This document shows, piece by piece, positions 1 through 9,439 of a stretch of DNA of 23,095 bases. Below the pieces are notes generated by a model. It did no database searches and was not told the DNA's origin. It saw nothing but the letters and a program-made list of their open reading frames with translations. Numbering within the stretch: the stretch's first letter is position 1; every line of letters begins with the position of its first letter. The translations under genes were made by a program, and so were the position numbers. The stretch comes from Trichomonas tenax (lineage: Eukaryota; Parabasalia; Trichomonadida; Trichomonadidae): the NCBI GenBank assembly GCA_023091735.1, contig JALKBU010000828.1, positions 1-23,095 of the forward strand, given 5' to 3'.

Positions 1-251
1 AAAAACTTGCAATGAACTACGTTTATGGTCTTCATACTCAGCGTGGAGTTTCAATCTATAAATGTCAGTATTGTTTAGACTACAAAGATATTTATAACAC
101 TTTTTATAAAGGTGACAATTTGCCCGTACAAAAAAGTGACAGTTTATTCATTAAAAGTGACTTTAAGGTTCTAGGTCACTTTTTGATGTTCACTTTTGTC
201 CTAGACTCGAGAAAAACCCTCCACAGAGTTCCAAAAAACAATTATATTTCA

Positions 252-307
252 TCACATTCACAGTTTGAATCATTATAAAATCTTATCAATGCAAACTGTG
301 AATGTGA
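252..307. repeat. 15-bp perfect inverted repeat
   Basis: Arms at 252-266 (TCACATTCACAGTTT) and 293-307 are exact reverse complements with a 26-base loop. The arms are flanked on both sides by the direct repeat GAGTTCCAAAAAA...CAATT (about 226-243 and 306-327). This could be a small foldback insertion with a target duplication or a transcriptional stop. The sequence does not decide. Confidence 0.6.
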
Positions 308-834
308 GTTCCAAAAAAAAAACAATTTTATTCCTATTGAAAAATTTTGACACCACAAAAAATCATTACAAAATGTGACATTTCAATTACTAACCTTTCA
401 ATCTGTTGACCTCACATTGAAATTTTAACTCTCGATAAGACCATAAAAATCATAATAAGCATATCATTAAAAGCTTAAATAAGTTTTCATTTGTGAGTGA
501 TGAAAAACGGGTATTTTCAAAAGCTATTTTTCTCTAAAATCGGGATTATTGTACACAGATATCATAGTCTAATAGTTTATAAAAGTTTGAAATATAAAAG
601 GGGAAATTTTTCTGAATGATTGAAATATGTTTAATACCACTGACAGAATATATCCATCCTACTATAGAGACGTTTCCCGAAAGTTTTGCTATAAAAAATA
701 AAAATTAAAATCAAAATTCAATGCAATTTTTTTGCTTCAATTCTTATCTCCCGAGACAATTTTATTGTATGGCTCATATAGATCAGAAGCAGGCAAGGTT
801 TTAGATTGAAAAGGATCTCAATGAATTGAGGGAG

Positions 835-852
835 TGTCAAAAAACATAAATC
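835..852 (+). promoter_or_regulatory. Initiator-like TCA motif before the kinase gene
   Basis: TCAAAA at 837-842 lies 11 bases before the ATG at 853. Trichomonas vaginalis genes typically start transcription at an Inr of the form TCA(+1)Py(T/A) within about 20 bases of the start codon. The core TCA and distance fit, but the following base is A rather than a pyrimidine, so this is a weak match. Confidence 0.35.
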
Positions 853-1770
853 ATGGAAGAGGCAATCAGCGAACTATCTCTGTACGGATACGACTTCATC
901 AAGGTCCTGTACACCGGAAGGTCATCACATATCTATCTCATTAGATGCCAACAGTACCATCAGAAGTATGTTTGCAAAGTTTCTATTGAAGGCTCAAAAG
1001 ACACCAATATAACTGAATCTTATAAGAGAGAAGTTGAGGCATTGCTTACCATCGATCATCCAAACATCTTGAGAATCATTGACGCCTTCAGAAAGGGAAA
1101 CTTGCTTTTCATTATCACCGAATATTGTCCAAATGGAACACTTCAGTCTTTTTTAGCTGCCAATCAGAAACTTCATGATGCGCAGTTGATGGATTACGCC
1201 AAACAAATCGTTAATGCCCTTTCTTATATTCATTCTCGGGGTTTGTCACATGGAAACATCCATCCATCAAACATATTGTTGGATGAGAATGGAAAGATCA
1301 AGTTATGCGACTTTGGTGCTTCATTCGGTTCCCGTTCTGTTGAGACGAGACAGGATTTGTTAGTGAAATATTTCTCAGCTCCTGAGATGACAACGTCTAT
1401 GATCTATGACCCAATGAAGGCTGACATGTGGTCACTTGGTGTAACACTTTATTCAATTGCAACTGGAAAAAATATTGTCAGTGCAAAGAATCTTGATTTC
1501 TGCATCCACGAGATTCGCAATGGCAGAGACCATCTTGTATATATATCCCGAACAATGAGGAACATAATTAATGTATGCCTAAAAACAAAACCAAGCGAGA
1601 GACCCACCATCCACGAGGTAAAGAAGATGCTTGAATCCTCTCATATAACTGCCAGACTTGTCAAGCATTCTAACGAATCACCGAATGTCTTCACTAGCAG
1701 TGGAAAGACATCGCTCAAGGACATGAGCATGGCGGCCAGAAGGAACAGAAACAGCTATTCCGGCAATTAG
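853..1770 (+). CDS. Protein kinase-fold protein, probable pseudokinase (305 aa)
   Basis: An almost bare Ser/Thr kinase domain (about residues 12-270) with a short basic, Ser/Asn-rich tail. Visible landmarks: the ATP-anchoring Lys in YVCKV (K42), the alpha-C Glu region KREVEAL (E60), the DFG triplet at 153-155, the APE triplet at 176-178, and subdomain IX DMWSLGVTLY (191-200). The glycine loop is degenerate (TGRSSH, 21-26). The catalytic loop reads HGNIHPSN (133-140) where active kinases have HRDxKxxN, so the catalytic-base Asp is Asn and the loop Lys is His. Nucleotide binding may persist, but phosphotransfer is expected to be poor or absent; a scaffold or regulator role is inferred. Trichomonads have a very large kinome with many divergent members. 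The start at 853 is the first ATG of the frame, just after an Inr-like motif. The fold is certain; activity is inferred from motifs only. Confidence 0.93.
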   Translation: MEEAISELSLYGYDFIKVLYTGRSSHIYLIRCQQYHQKYVCKVSIEGSKDTNITESYKREVEALLTIDHPNILRIIDAFRKGNLLFIITEYCPNGTLQSFLAANQKLHDAQLMDYAKQIVNALSYIHSRGLSHGNIHPSNILLDENGKIKLCDFGASFGSRSVETRQDLLVKYFSAPEMTTSMIYDPMKADMWSLGVTLYSIATGKNIVSAKNLDFCIHEIRNGRDHLVYISRTMRNIINVCLKTKPSERPTIHEVKKMLESSHITARLVKHSNESPNVFTSSGKTSLKDMSMAARRNRNSYSGN

Positions 1771-2701
1771 TTTTGTTGTTGTTTATTTCTTTTTATTTTG
1801 TTTATTATTTTAAAACTTTTGTTTTATTTTGATTAATTTTATACCATTAAATAAGATAGACATTGGCAAGTAAACCTATATGCATTAAGCTATCGAGCAC
1901 ATTGATTTGGGTACAAATTTAGCAAGAAAGATTATGGGAATGATTTTAGCAAAATCTAAAAGTATAATATTTGATGCATCTAACCATATAATCATATTTT
2001 CAGTCAGCAGAAGATCATGACTGTAAAAATCGCAATTGTCAAAAATAACACATTCAACATTCAAAATTAATACTGACATTCTGTTACCTATATACTATAG
2101 ATAACAATCCACAACGAAACAAGAGTCAATACATTAACAACGATTGTAACGTCGATAATAGAGAATTGATCAATAAGAATCATGAAAATATGATTTCTGA
2201 CCTTTATACAATAATATCCTTTAGTGTATATGCTTTGATGTTATGATTTTCAAATTTCGCCATTGAAAATAGACATTTAGAGTTGCATAATACCATGAAT
2301 TGACTTAACTTGATAGACATGTTGACTATTCTCGGTAGCAATTATTCCTTACCACTTCGTGTAAAATATCGAAAATAATATTCACTCCATAATCATTGAA
2401 TAGCTTTACCAATGATTCCTACTCATCAGGGAATGATTTGTTCACATATCAATAGCTATTGGGGCCATTAATAATCATCAATATTGAAAATGACAAATTT
2501 TTAAAAAGTGATAAATAGATAGTTTATATAATGCAATATCTAAATATGAAATTATAAATTTTATGAATCATTCATTTTAAAAAATTAATCATGAATATAA
2601 AAACTACATCGAAAAGTAAGCATAAAAACGAGGGAAAAAAAGGAATGCTTTTATTTTGTCACTTTTCGTATCGTAAGCATTTCATCGTAACTTATTAGAC
2701 G
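1771..2701. other. Intergenic region, possible ankyrin-repeat fossil
   Basis: AT-rich, no intact gene. On the - strand near 2380-2460 short translated pieces look ankyrin-like, for example ESLVKLFNDYGVNI and, in another frame, APIAIDM, with stops and frame changes between them. A 64-codon - strand frame at 1885-2079 is not recognisable. Immediately before the adaptin gene there is a T-rich block and TTTCATCG about 20 bases before the ATG, which may hold the start site. The fossil call is tentative. Confidence 0.3.
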
Positions 2702-4954
2702 ATGAGTCGAACAGCGAAGTCATTCATTGACAAAGTTATTCGATGTGAGATCTCCACCCAGAACGACATTATCACCGAGGAACTCGCCGCCATCAGGAAT
2801 CGTTTTATCAACGAAGATAAGTCTAATTTTGTTGAAGATATCATTAAGCTGATGTTTTTGACTGTTCGCGGCCACAACACAGCATTCTGCCAAGTTCAAC
2901 TCATGTCATTATTTTCTAACCCTCATTTCAGTTATAAGCGAATTGCATATTTGGCTGCTTCAATCATCATCGAAGAAAGTAGTGAGCTCGCTGTCATGCT
3001 CACACAGGAAGTCCAAAAGGACCTCAAATCTAACGACAGCCACATTGTTTTAATCGCTCTGCAATTTATCGCGAACTCTGGTGAGACAACGCTCTGCCAG
3101 ACAGTGTCAGGCGACATCCTCAACCTTTTAGACTCTACTGATCCCTCTATCGTCAAGGCTGCTGTCATGGCTGCTGTTCATACGATCAGACTTTTGCCAG
3201 ACACCGCAGAATCATTCAAACCATTCGTAGGAAAGCTTGTGATTAATGCCTCGCATGCATTTTCAATCGCAGGTATCAACCTCGCTTTCGCCATCCACGA
3301 GATAGATCCATCTGCCAAAGAAAAGTGGGTCCAACTCGTTCCACAGATTGTCAAGAACCTCAGAGGGCTCGTCTCCCAGCTCTCGTCGAGCGAATACATT
3401 CACGTCGGCATTAACGATCCATTCTTGAAGATTAAATTGCTTGAATTCCTTGGATTAGTCGGCGAAAAATCGACAGAAGTCGATGAACTTCTCACAAAAT
3501 ACATCACGTCACTCTCTACAGGCAACCAGAAGGGTATCTCTATCCTTCAAGCCGCTATCGATGCTGCATCTCAGTGCGCCCAGAAGGACACTCTCAGAGC
3601 GCTCGGCATCAACGAAATCGGTAAGAAATTATCTACAAATTCAAACTCAACAATCTACAGCGCACTTTCATGTTTATCAAGATTATTATTCAGAAACAAG
3701 ATTTACAATCGCGAGTCTGCTGATGCAGTTGCTATCCAGCGTTACCAGGAGTCTATTATCCTCCTTCTCGATAATCCAGACAATTCAATTCGTCGTCGTG
3801 CTCTCGACGTTATCTGCGCTCTCGTCAACAACGACAACGCCGCAGAGATCATTCCAAAGATGTCAGGATATCTCAAGAGTGTCGATCTCGATTTCCGCAT
3901 TGAAATGGTACCAAAGGTCCTTTCTGCAATCCAACAGTTCGCTCCAAACGTCATGTGGAATTTCGACCAGCAGCTCGACCTCCTCATGAAATCTGGCTCT
4001 GTCTTCCCAACATCATCACTCTCAACATTCACAAATCTCGTTTTAGCTGACCCAGACATCCAAAATCACGCCATCAGCGTTCTTTCTAACTGCCTCATCT
4101 CATATCCACAAAATCAGACACTCATTCAGGCCGCTGCCTTCATTGTCGGTGAACTTCAATCCGATCCATCAGTCAACGATATCGAAACACTCTACACTCT
4201 CACAAAAGTGCACCAGCACAACGAGGAAACACTCGGCTACATCATCATTGCTCTCGCTAAGCTTGGTTGCAGATTCAATGATAGACAAAGAGTTGTTGGA
4301 ATGCTCAACGAAGTTATGCACTCCAACTCTGTTGATACACAACAGCGCTGCGGTGAGCTCGCTCGCATCTTGATGCGCCAAGATTTATCTCCATTATTAG
4401 AGCCACTTTCTGTCGATCCACCAGAGCAAGCTGAGACACCGGTCGCTCAGTCCACTCCACAGCAGTCATCGTTGAACGGCATCGATCTTCTTGGTCTCGG
4501 CACACCAACATCTTCTCCAGCCCCATCCAAGGACGGAGTTGCTCCAGTCCCACAGGCAAAGGCTGAAGCTCCAAAGCCAGAGATCAATGCACCAAAGAAC
4601 GCTGTTGAAGCTGCTCAGACACAGGATTACGTCATCTATTTCGAAATAGCTCCAGTTAAAGGAATGCCACGTCTAATGGTCCGTGCTACAACATTCGGAC
4701 TTGGTTCTAAGCCACTCACTAACTTCAAGATGCAGTTCGGTGTTCCGGCAGGTTGGTCTGTTGCTACGCAGCCACCAAACAGTGAAATTCTCGAGCCATT
4801 GGGTGGAAAGCCGATCGTTCAACTTGTCTGCCTCGAGATGAGGACAAAGGTCAAGCTTACAGTCAAGGCCTTTGTTCAGTACCTCTACGGTTCTCAGCCA
4901 CTTCAGGATCAAATCACATTCAATTCTAATGTTTTCGAAAAGTTTGGAGTGTGA
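2702..4954 (+). CDS. AP-1 complex gamma-like adaptin (large subunit, 750 aa)
   Basis: Large subunit of a clathrin adaptor complex, which selects cargo and recruits clathrin at the trans-Golgi/endosome. Residues 1-560 are an alpha-solenoid trunk of HEAT-like repeats with words typical of gamma-adaptin: INDPFLKIKLLEFLGLVG, then a segment containing DNSIRRRALDVICALVNN. A low-complexity Pro/Ala/Gln hinge follows (about 565-640), with a clathrin-box-like IDLLGLGTP near residues 593-601. The C-terminal 110 residues (from DYVIYFEIAP, about 642) form an ear of the small gamma/GGA type; its end MRTKVKLTVKAFVQYLYGS then QPLQD resembles the gamma-ear core. There is no alpha-type platform, so AP-1 gamma fits better than AP-2 alpha. 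Length is close to the usual 750-850. The ATG is the first in frame and no intron is visible. Codons are C/T-ending and GC-richer than flanking DNA, suggesting good expression. Subunit type is assigned by motif comparison. Confidence 0.93.
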   Translation: MSRTAKSFIDKVIRCEISTQNDIITEELAAIRNRFINEDKSNFVEDIIKLMFLTVRGHNTAFCQVQLMSLFSNPHFSYKRIAYLAASIIIEESSELAVMLTQEVQKDLKSNDSHIVLIALQFIANSGETTLCQTVSGDILNLLDSTDPSIVKAAVMAAVHTIRLLPDTAESFKPFVGKLVINASHAFSIAGINLAFAIHEIDPSAKEKWVQLVPQIVKNLRGLVSQLSSSEYIHVGINDPFLKIKLLEFLGLVGEKSTEVDELLTKYITSLSTGNQKGISILQAAIDAASQCAQKDTLRALGINEIGKKLSTNSNSTIYSALSCLSRLLFRNKIYNRESADAVAIQRYQESIILLLDNPDNSIRRRALDVICALVNNDNAAEIIPKMSGYLKSVDLDFRIEMVPKVLSAIQQFAPNVMWNFDQQLDLLMKSGSVFPTSSLSTFTNLVLADPDIQNHAISVLSNCLISYPQNQTLIQAAAFIVGELQSDPSVNDIETLYTLTKVHQHNEETLGYIIIALAKLGCRFNDRQRVVGMLNEVMHSNSVDTQQRCGELARILMRQDLSPLLEPLSVDPPEQAETPVAQSTPQQSSLNGIDLLGLGTPTSSPAPSKDGVAPVPQAKAEAPKPEINAPKNAVEAAQTQDYVIYFEIAPVKGMPRLMVRATTFGLGSKPLTNFKMQFGVPAGWSVATQPPNSEILEPLGGKPIVQLVCLEMRTKVKLTVKAFVQYLYGSQPLQDQITFNSNVFEKFGV

Positions 4955-5320
4955 GTATTTATTCTATTTCAGAGATAATAAATATATTTTACTTTATTTT
5001 ATTGAAATTTAACAACCAAAAAAATATGATAGAAATCAACTCTACAACAATCTCGTCCACTACCTTTATATATTTATAACCAATTTGAAATATATTCAAA
5101 ATATAAAATACGGAAGATATAAATATCAATTTTTCAAATCGCAAAAAAATATTCTTTAAATGTCCCCAGATCACTGAAAGGAAGCTTAAAAACACCCAAA
5201 AAAGCCAAAAATGCAACAAAATGTTCTTTGAGAGAGCGTAAAAATTGTCTTTGACTTTTATTTCCCCAATAGAAAAGGGGACTCCAAACGTGACAAGACT
5301 GGTTTACATTTTATTTCGGA
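4955..5320. other. Intergenic region between adaptin and RasGEF genes
   Basis: 366 AT-rich bases. AATAAATATATTTTAC just after the adaptin stop could serve in 3'-end formation. Before the RasGEF start there is a small imperfect palindrome CCCCAATAGAAAAGGGG near 5264-5280. No coding sequence seen; the - strand open frame here is Phe/Ile-rich and looks spurious. Confidence 0.5.
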
Positions 5321-6799
5321 ATGCATGCGGAGGAACATAGCGATGAAACAACGGAGCGCAAGACAAGGAGATTCCGCCTAGCGCACCGTCCGAGAGTTTC
5401 TAGCACGGATATATTGCTTTCGGCCTTAAAGCCATTCGATTCATCAGATTTAAATTCTGACGACGATGACAGCAATTTGAATGCAAATGCCTTTCTCCTG
5501 AAGCTCCTTGAAAAGCTTAGTGTCACTCCACAGCAAAAATCCGAGCTCCTTAAAATACAAACCTCAGTCTTCAAGGCGGAAAGTGAGTGGGTAACACAGC
5601 TGACGTCTGACGAAAAGACACAGGATATTGTTGCCGCGTCTTTAACGCAATTAATTATTTGTCTCACGTCATCAGAGTCAAATGTCAGCTTTCAAAAGAA
5701 ATTCCTTCTTTCTTCACCATCATTTACCCAACCGAGATTCTTGCTCGCTGCAATCTACCAACGATTTTTCACGGATTTGTCACTGCCAGAATGCAATGTG
5801 AAATCGCCAACCGACTACAAAATCGTTCGTACGCGTTCGGTAAAAGTTCTGCAATTCTGGCTGACTTCTCTCCCATACCAATTTGATAAGGAAATGATTG
5901 AGTCTCTTCAATCTTTCCACGATTTTCTCAAGCGTGATCCACAGTCACAGGCACTCTCAACATTCTTCCAGAACGCACTCAACGACTTCAACGGTATAAA
6001 GACATCAAAAACAAGCACAATCAAAAAAGATATTCCAGAAATGATTTTACCATCGACGCCGCCATCACAGTGGACACTTGTTCAAATTGATCCAGAAGAG
6101 CTCGCTCGACAAATCACACTCTTCCATTCCCATATTTTCCGCAATATCGGACCTATGGAAATGCTGACAGGAATTTGGGGCACAACAAAGGGTGGTGGCT
6201 GCCCAAACATCATCAAGCTTCAGGGACACTTCGATCTTCTCTCAAGATACATCTCTCACAGTATTATTTTCCCGGCGACACCAAAGGAGCGCGCACAGAA
6301 ATTCAAGCGCTGGTTCGATGTCGGTTCTAAATTCGAAGCGCAGAAGAATTACAATGGTCTCTTCTCTGTTATTTGCGGAATTACGCACCGTTCAGTCGTA
6401 CGTATGGAACAGACAATGAAACACGCAAACCGTCTTTGCAACAAGAAGGAGCTCGACTTTTTAGTCGATTTGTGCGAAATCGCACAAGATTTCAAGAATT
6501 ACAGAAATAAACTGCGTAATGTTACAGACAGATGCGTCCCATTCATCGGATGCTTCCAGAAGGATCTTGTCTACATTCAGGAGTCATATCCTAACAATAT
6601 CGGCGAATTAATTAACTTCAAGAAATGTACAGAGGCTTACAAGCTTATTGAAACAATTCAGATGTATCAGAACTTGGGTTACGAATTCTACGTTAATGAG
6701 GCCATCCAGAAACTTATCGAAGACATTCCTCCTTGCGGTGATACGTTTGATCTCATCAAGCTGTCTCAGGAAAGAGAGCCGACTGTCCAGCATAAGTAA
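5321..6799 (+). CDS. Ras guanine-nucleotide exchange factor (RasGEF/CDC25 domain, 492 aa)
   Basis: Catalyses GDP release from a Ras-type small GTPase. Residues 1-70 are charged and Ser/Asp-rich (probably disordered). About 90-200 fit a RasGEF N-terminal (REM) domain: WVTQLTSDEKTQ, then LTQLIICLTSS and SPSFTQPRFLLAAIYQRFF. The catalytic domain covers about 255-490: DPEELARQITLFHSHIFRNI, then FDLLSRYISHSIIFPATP with RAQKFKRWFDVGS, KNYNGLFSVICGITH (where family members have NNYFALMAI), CVPFIGCFQKDLVYIQES (405-422) and INFKKCTEAYKLIETIQMYQ (431-450). All main helices, including the region holding the helical hairpin, appear present, so it should be active. There are no PH, SH3 or cyclic-nucleotide domains to show an upstream signal. 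The ATG at 5321 is the first in frame; no intron seen. The partner GTPase cannot be told from the sequence. Confidence 0.95.
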   Translation: MHAEEHSDETTERKTRRFRLAHRPRVSSTDILLSALKPFDSSDLNSDDDDSNLNANAFLLKLLEKLSVTPQQKSELLKIQTSVFKAESEWVTQLTSDEKTQDIVAASLTQLIICLTSSESNVSFQKKFLLSSPSFTQPRFLLAAIYQRFFTDLSLPECNVKSPTDYKIVRTRSVKVLQFWLTSLPYQFDKEMIESLQSFHDFLKRDPQSQALSTFFQNALNDFNGIKTSKTSTIKKDIPEMILPSTPPSQWTLVQIDPEELARQITLFHSHIFRNIGPMEMLTGIWGTTKGGGCPNIIKLQGHFDLLSRYISHSIIFPATPKERAQKFKRWFDVGSKFEAQKNYNGLFSVICGITHRSVVRMEQTMKHANRLCNKKELDFLVDLCEIAQDFKNYRNKLRNVTDRCVPFIGCFQKDLVYIQESYPNNIGELINFKKCTEAYKLIETIQMYQNLGYEFYVNEAIQKLIEDIPPCGDTFDLIKLSQEREPTVQHK

Positions 6800-8163
6800 G
6801 TGTTCATGTTATGTAATTTTCATCGATGATGTCTATTAAATACCTATTTTCGTTTTTATAAATCAGAGCCTATTTTTTTCTCAATACGAACGATATGATT
6901 TGATATTCTTCTAATGAATATTATTTTTAAGGAATTGATTATACGTCATTAAATCGATTATACATTGCCACTACTTCAAGTTTCCAAGTGACATATTCTA
7001 ATCAAAAACAGATAACAATATCCTTTGACATGTAATTTTAGTTTTGCCATGTAAAGGCTCTAATTTGTAAAAATATTTTTGACACGTAAAAAAAATACAA
7101 TTATATGAGTGAAAAAGAATTCTCGAAGATAGTAATATCTTATGGGAAAGCAAAAATGAGGTATAATAAAATGTGTTTTGTAAAATAGAATTTTGCCGTG
7201 TAATTTTATTTTACAATATAAAATATGACATATAAAAATTAATTTTGTCATGAAATTTACATTTCTTACGTAAGAGAAAATACCTTAAATTTAGAAATGC
7301 AAATTTCGGAATTAAGGGAAAGTCTAATATAGAGTGAATAAAATTTGGTAAAACTAGGTGCAACACCTGCAGCTATAGTTACGAATGATATTCATCGTAG
7401 ATGAAACGCAGGTTGTGTTTTGGAGTAAGTTTATCAGACAAGATCTTGGATTAATATCGAGTAAAACTTCGGATAGATAATGTGAATAGATGCACATGAT
7501 TATGTACATTATCAGAGAATTGTGTATTCTTGAATTAGATGTATTTATTGTTTCATTAAAATATAGCGAGATTTTTACTGTATGTTTTACGACATTTAAA
7601 GACTGTGATGATATTCTCCTAGATGGATAAACATTATATTTTAAGTGATGAATAAAATTACACATATATTGATGAAGAAATAAGAATTTTGAGTTAAATC
7701 TTCTGATATGATTTGTATTTATACATAACCTATTTAGATGACATGTATCCGATGTATCTAAGATGTTTATAAATTATATAAAAGATATTTATTTAATCAA
7801 AAAAATATAGGTGAATTGAAATTAATTAGATTAGGAAAAAGGCATGCTTAGATGTGTAAGTAGTTAATTCAATAGAAATAGGGATAACATAGTAGAGCAT
7901 CAAAAAATTTCTGACAGGTGTCAGGGAAGGCGATCCTTTGTAAAGCGACAATGTCAAAATATCTCAACAGCTATTATTATGAGCACGGATATTGGAAGTA
8001 TTATCAATAATATTGAAGAATTAAAAATTAATCTTAATAGATTTATTTAATATTGATAAAAAGCTATATTTAATCATGCAGGGTGCGTATCGAATATGAT
8101 TGCTCTATAGATGTAATTTTCGCGTTTGTTAGTACAGTAAATCGATAATTAACAAAATGCATA
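6800..8163. other. AT-rich intergenic region with a recurring TTTTGNCATGTAA word
   Basis: No gene supported; a 103-codon - strand frame at 7354-7665 shows no domain or composition of a real protein. Five copies or near-copies of TTTTGNCATGTAA occur between 7024 and 7255 (see findings). A small palindrome CTGACAGGTGTCAG lies near 7912. The rest is unremarkable AT-rich DNA. Confidence 0.5.
7024..7255 (+). repeat. Cluster of TTTTGNCATGTAA-like words
   Basis: TTTGACATGTAA (7024-7035), TTTTGCCATGTAA (7042-7054), TTTTGACACGTAA (7077-7089, counting one of five T), TTTTGCCGTGTAA (7191-7203) and TTTTGTCATGAAA (7243-7255), all on the + strand. The same word appears twice just before the WD40 gene. Function unknown. 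Confidence 0.5.
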
Positions 8164-8259
8164 AATATCATCAAAATTGAACAATTCATAGCACAAGCTC
8201 TCCCGAACAGCACATTTCTGGAGAACTTATGCTATGAATTGTTCAATTTTGATGATATT
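8164..8259. repeat. Hairpin D1 (30-bp perfect stem, extended)
   Basis: 8164-8193 and 8230-8259 are exact reverse complements (30 bp). The stem continues inward with 8194-8203 against 8220-8229 (8 of 10 pairs), leaving a 16-base loop. Loop and inner stem words CACAAG, CTCTC and ATTTCT-GAG recur in D3 at 9921-10020. Confidence 0.85.
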
Positions 8260-8280
8260 AAATTAACTCAAAACTAAATA

Positions 8281-8735
8281 TTGTAGATTGCTTTGCTTGT
8301 CTAATGTCATGACAAACTAATGTGCATAAGCTATCTGTTTGTCATGGAATTAGACAAGCAAAGCGACTATTGTATATCGATAAATGGAGTATTTTGGTTT
8401 ATCGAATTTTCCATGACTCTATGAGGTTCCTGTATCATCCAAAGTTCCAATGACTTCAGAGAGTAGTAGAAAGTGAAGATTTGAAAAAAGAATTGGAATG
8501 AGTTAGAAATGAGCGGATACCGATGCCATCAAAAGTCAGCAAACCATTGGAGATGAAGAGATCCTTCGTACACATTAGATTGTCGGCTATTGATGCCTTG
8601 ATCGTGCTGTGATTGCGAGAATATCGATGAACTTGTGATATTTTTAATAGCGATTCTCTAGATTTCACTATCAAGGGGGATTTCTTCACTGATGGTCCTC
8701 AAAATCAGTGAAAAACTAGTGGGGAATGCATGAAC
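8281..8735. repeat. Hairpin unit 1 (A1-B1-C1)
   Basis: A1: 8290-8317 pairs with 8337-8364, 26 of 28 pairs. B1: about 8407-8430 with 8452-8475, clearly degraded. C1: about 8524-8545 with 8577-8597, imperfect. The remainder (8598-8735) aligns with the same part of unit 2: both have CTTGAT-GTGCTG, ATTGCGAGAA, then ATCA-TGAA-AACTA, and GAACAAT or AAACAAT near the end. The part before unit 2 also holds a small hairpin, TTCACTGAT with ATCAGTGAA. Confidence 0.75.
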
Positions 8736-9230
8736 AATATTGTAAATCGTAGAAAGGTTTAGCTATCTAATAGGATGACAAGAAGAAGTTCATAGGTTAT
8801 CTGTTTGTCATCCTATTAGACAGTTAATGCACTAAATTTAGATCGATGGATGTAATTTTTAGATAAAACGAATTTTCTACGGATCTCTGAGGTTCATAGG
8901 CCATCTTATGTCTTAGCAACCTCAGAGATCCCTAGAAAATGTAGATTTGTAAAAAGTTTTAGAATGAGTTAGAAATGAGCAAATTTCGATGCACTAACAG
9001 TCAGCAAACCATTGGGTACGAAGAAAAGCTTCGTGTTTGCGGTTTGTTGACTGTTGGTGCCTTGATTGTGCTGAAATTGCGAGAAAACCGAAGCACTTGG
9101 AAAATGTTGAACGACAAACCACTAGCTCTTCATTGACTAGAGGGATATCTGCCATGGTATCACTCCTAATCACTGAAGAACTACTGGATAACGCATAAAC
9201 AATCTTTATAACGTACTTTTTCTTGAAAAT
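8736..9230. repeat. Hairpin unit 2 (A2-B2-C2), best preserved copy
   Basis: A2: TCTAATAGGATGACAA (8766-8781) pairs perfectly with 8805-8820. B2: 8872-8894 pairs with 8918-8940, 22 of 23. C2: 8991-9010 pairs with 9041-9060, 18 of 20, and the two exceptions would be G-U wobbles in RNA. The distance from A1 to A2 is about 470 bases and the whole unit follows unit 1 head to tail. A further weak A-like start (GATATTGCAGAATGTTTTG, about 9253-9271) follows, suggesting a third, eroded direct copy. Confidence 0.75.
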
Positions 9231-9439
9231 CAGATTTAATCACAAAATATGATATTGCAGAATGTTTTGTTTGTTAATATTGGTTTTTAAATCACAAAAT
9301 ACTTTGCAGCAGAAAAATTACTTGATCAAAAAATAATTAATTTGTTCTAATAAATTTCATTTTCTTAAGACTGAAAGGTGATATTTTTAATTTTAAATAA
9401 ACGACGTAGTTGTTTTTTAGATTATGAAAAGTATTTATA

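Larger units (their letters stand above)
1..852. other. Intergenic / 5' flanking region of the kinase gene
   Basis: AT-rich DNA with no gene I can support. An open frame at 12-278 runs in from the window edge, but its protein matches nothing I recognise and its end falls inside an inverted repeat, so I treat it as chance or as the tail of something outside the window. The stretch contains repeated AAAAGTGAC/GTCACTTTT words between about 130 and 200 and a near-duplicate pair of GAGTTCCAAAAAA(n)CAATT words flanking the inverted repeat at 252-307. Confidence 0.5.

Noticed and set aside
12..278. 88-codon + strand ORF at the window start
   Set aside because: No recognisable domain; it overlaps short repeats and its end lies in an inverted repeat. 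It may also be cut by the window edge.
3483..3989. 168-codon ORF inside the adaptin gene, alternate frame
   Set aside because: Fully contained in a well-supported gene and Ser/Gln-rich, as expected from a shifted frame of C/T-ending codons.
7354..7665. 103-codon - strand ORF
   Set aside because: No family pattern, unusual composition and no supporting start context; probably chance in AT-rich DNA.
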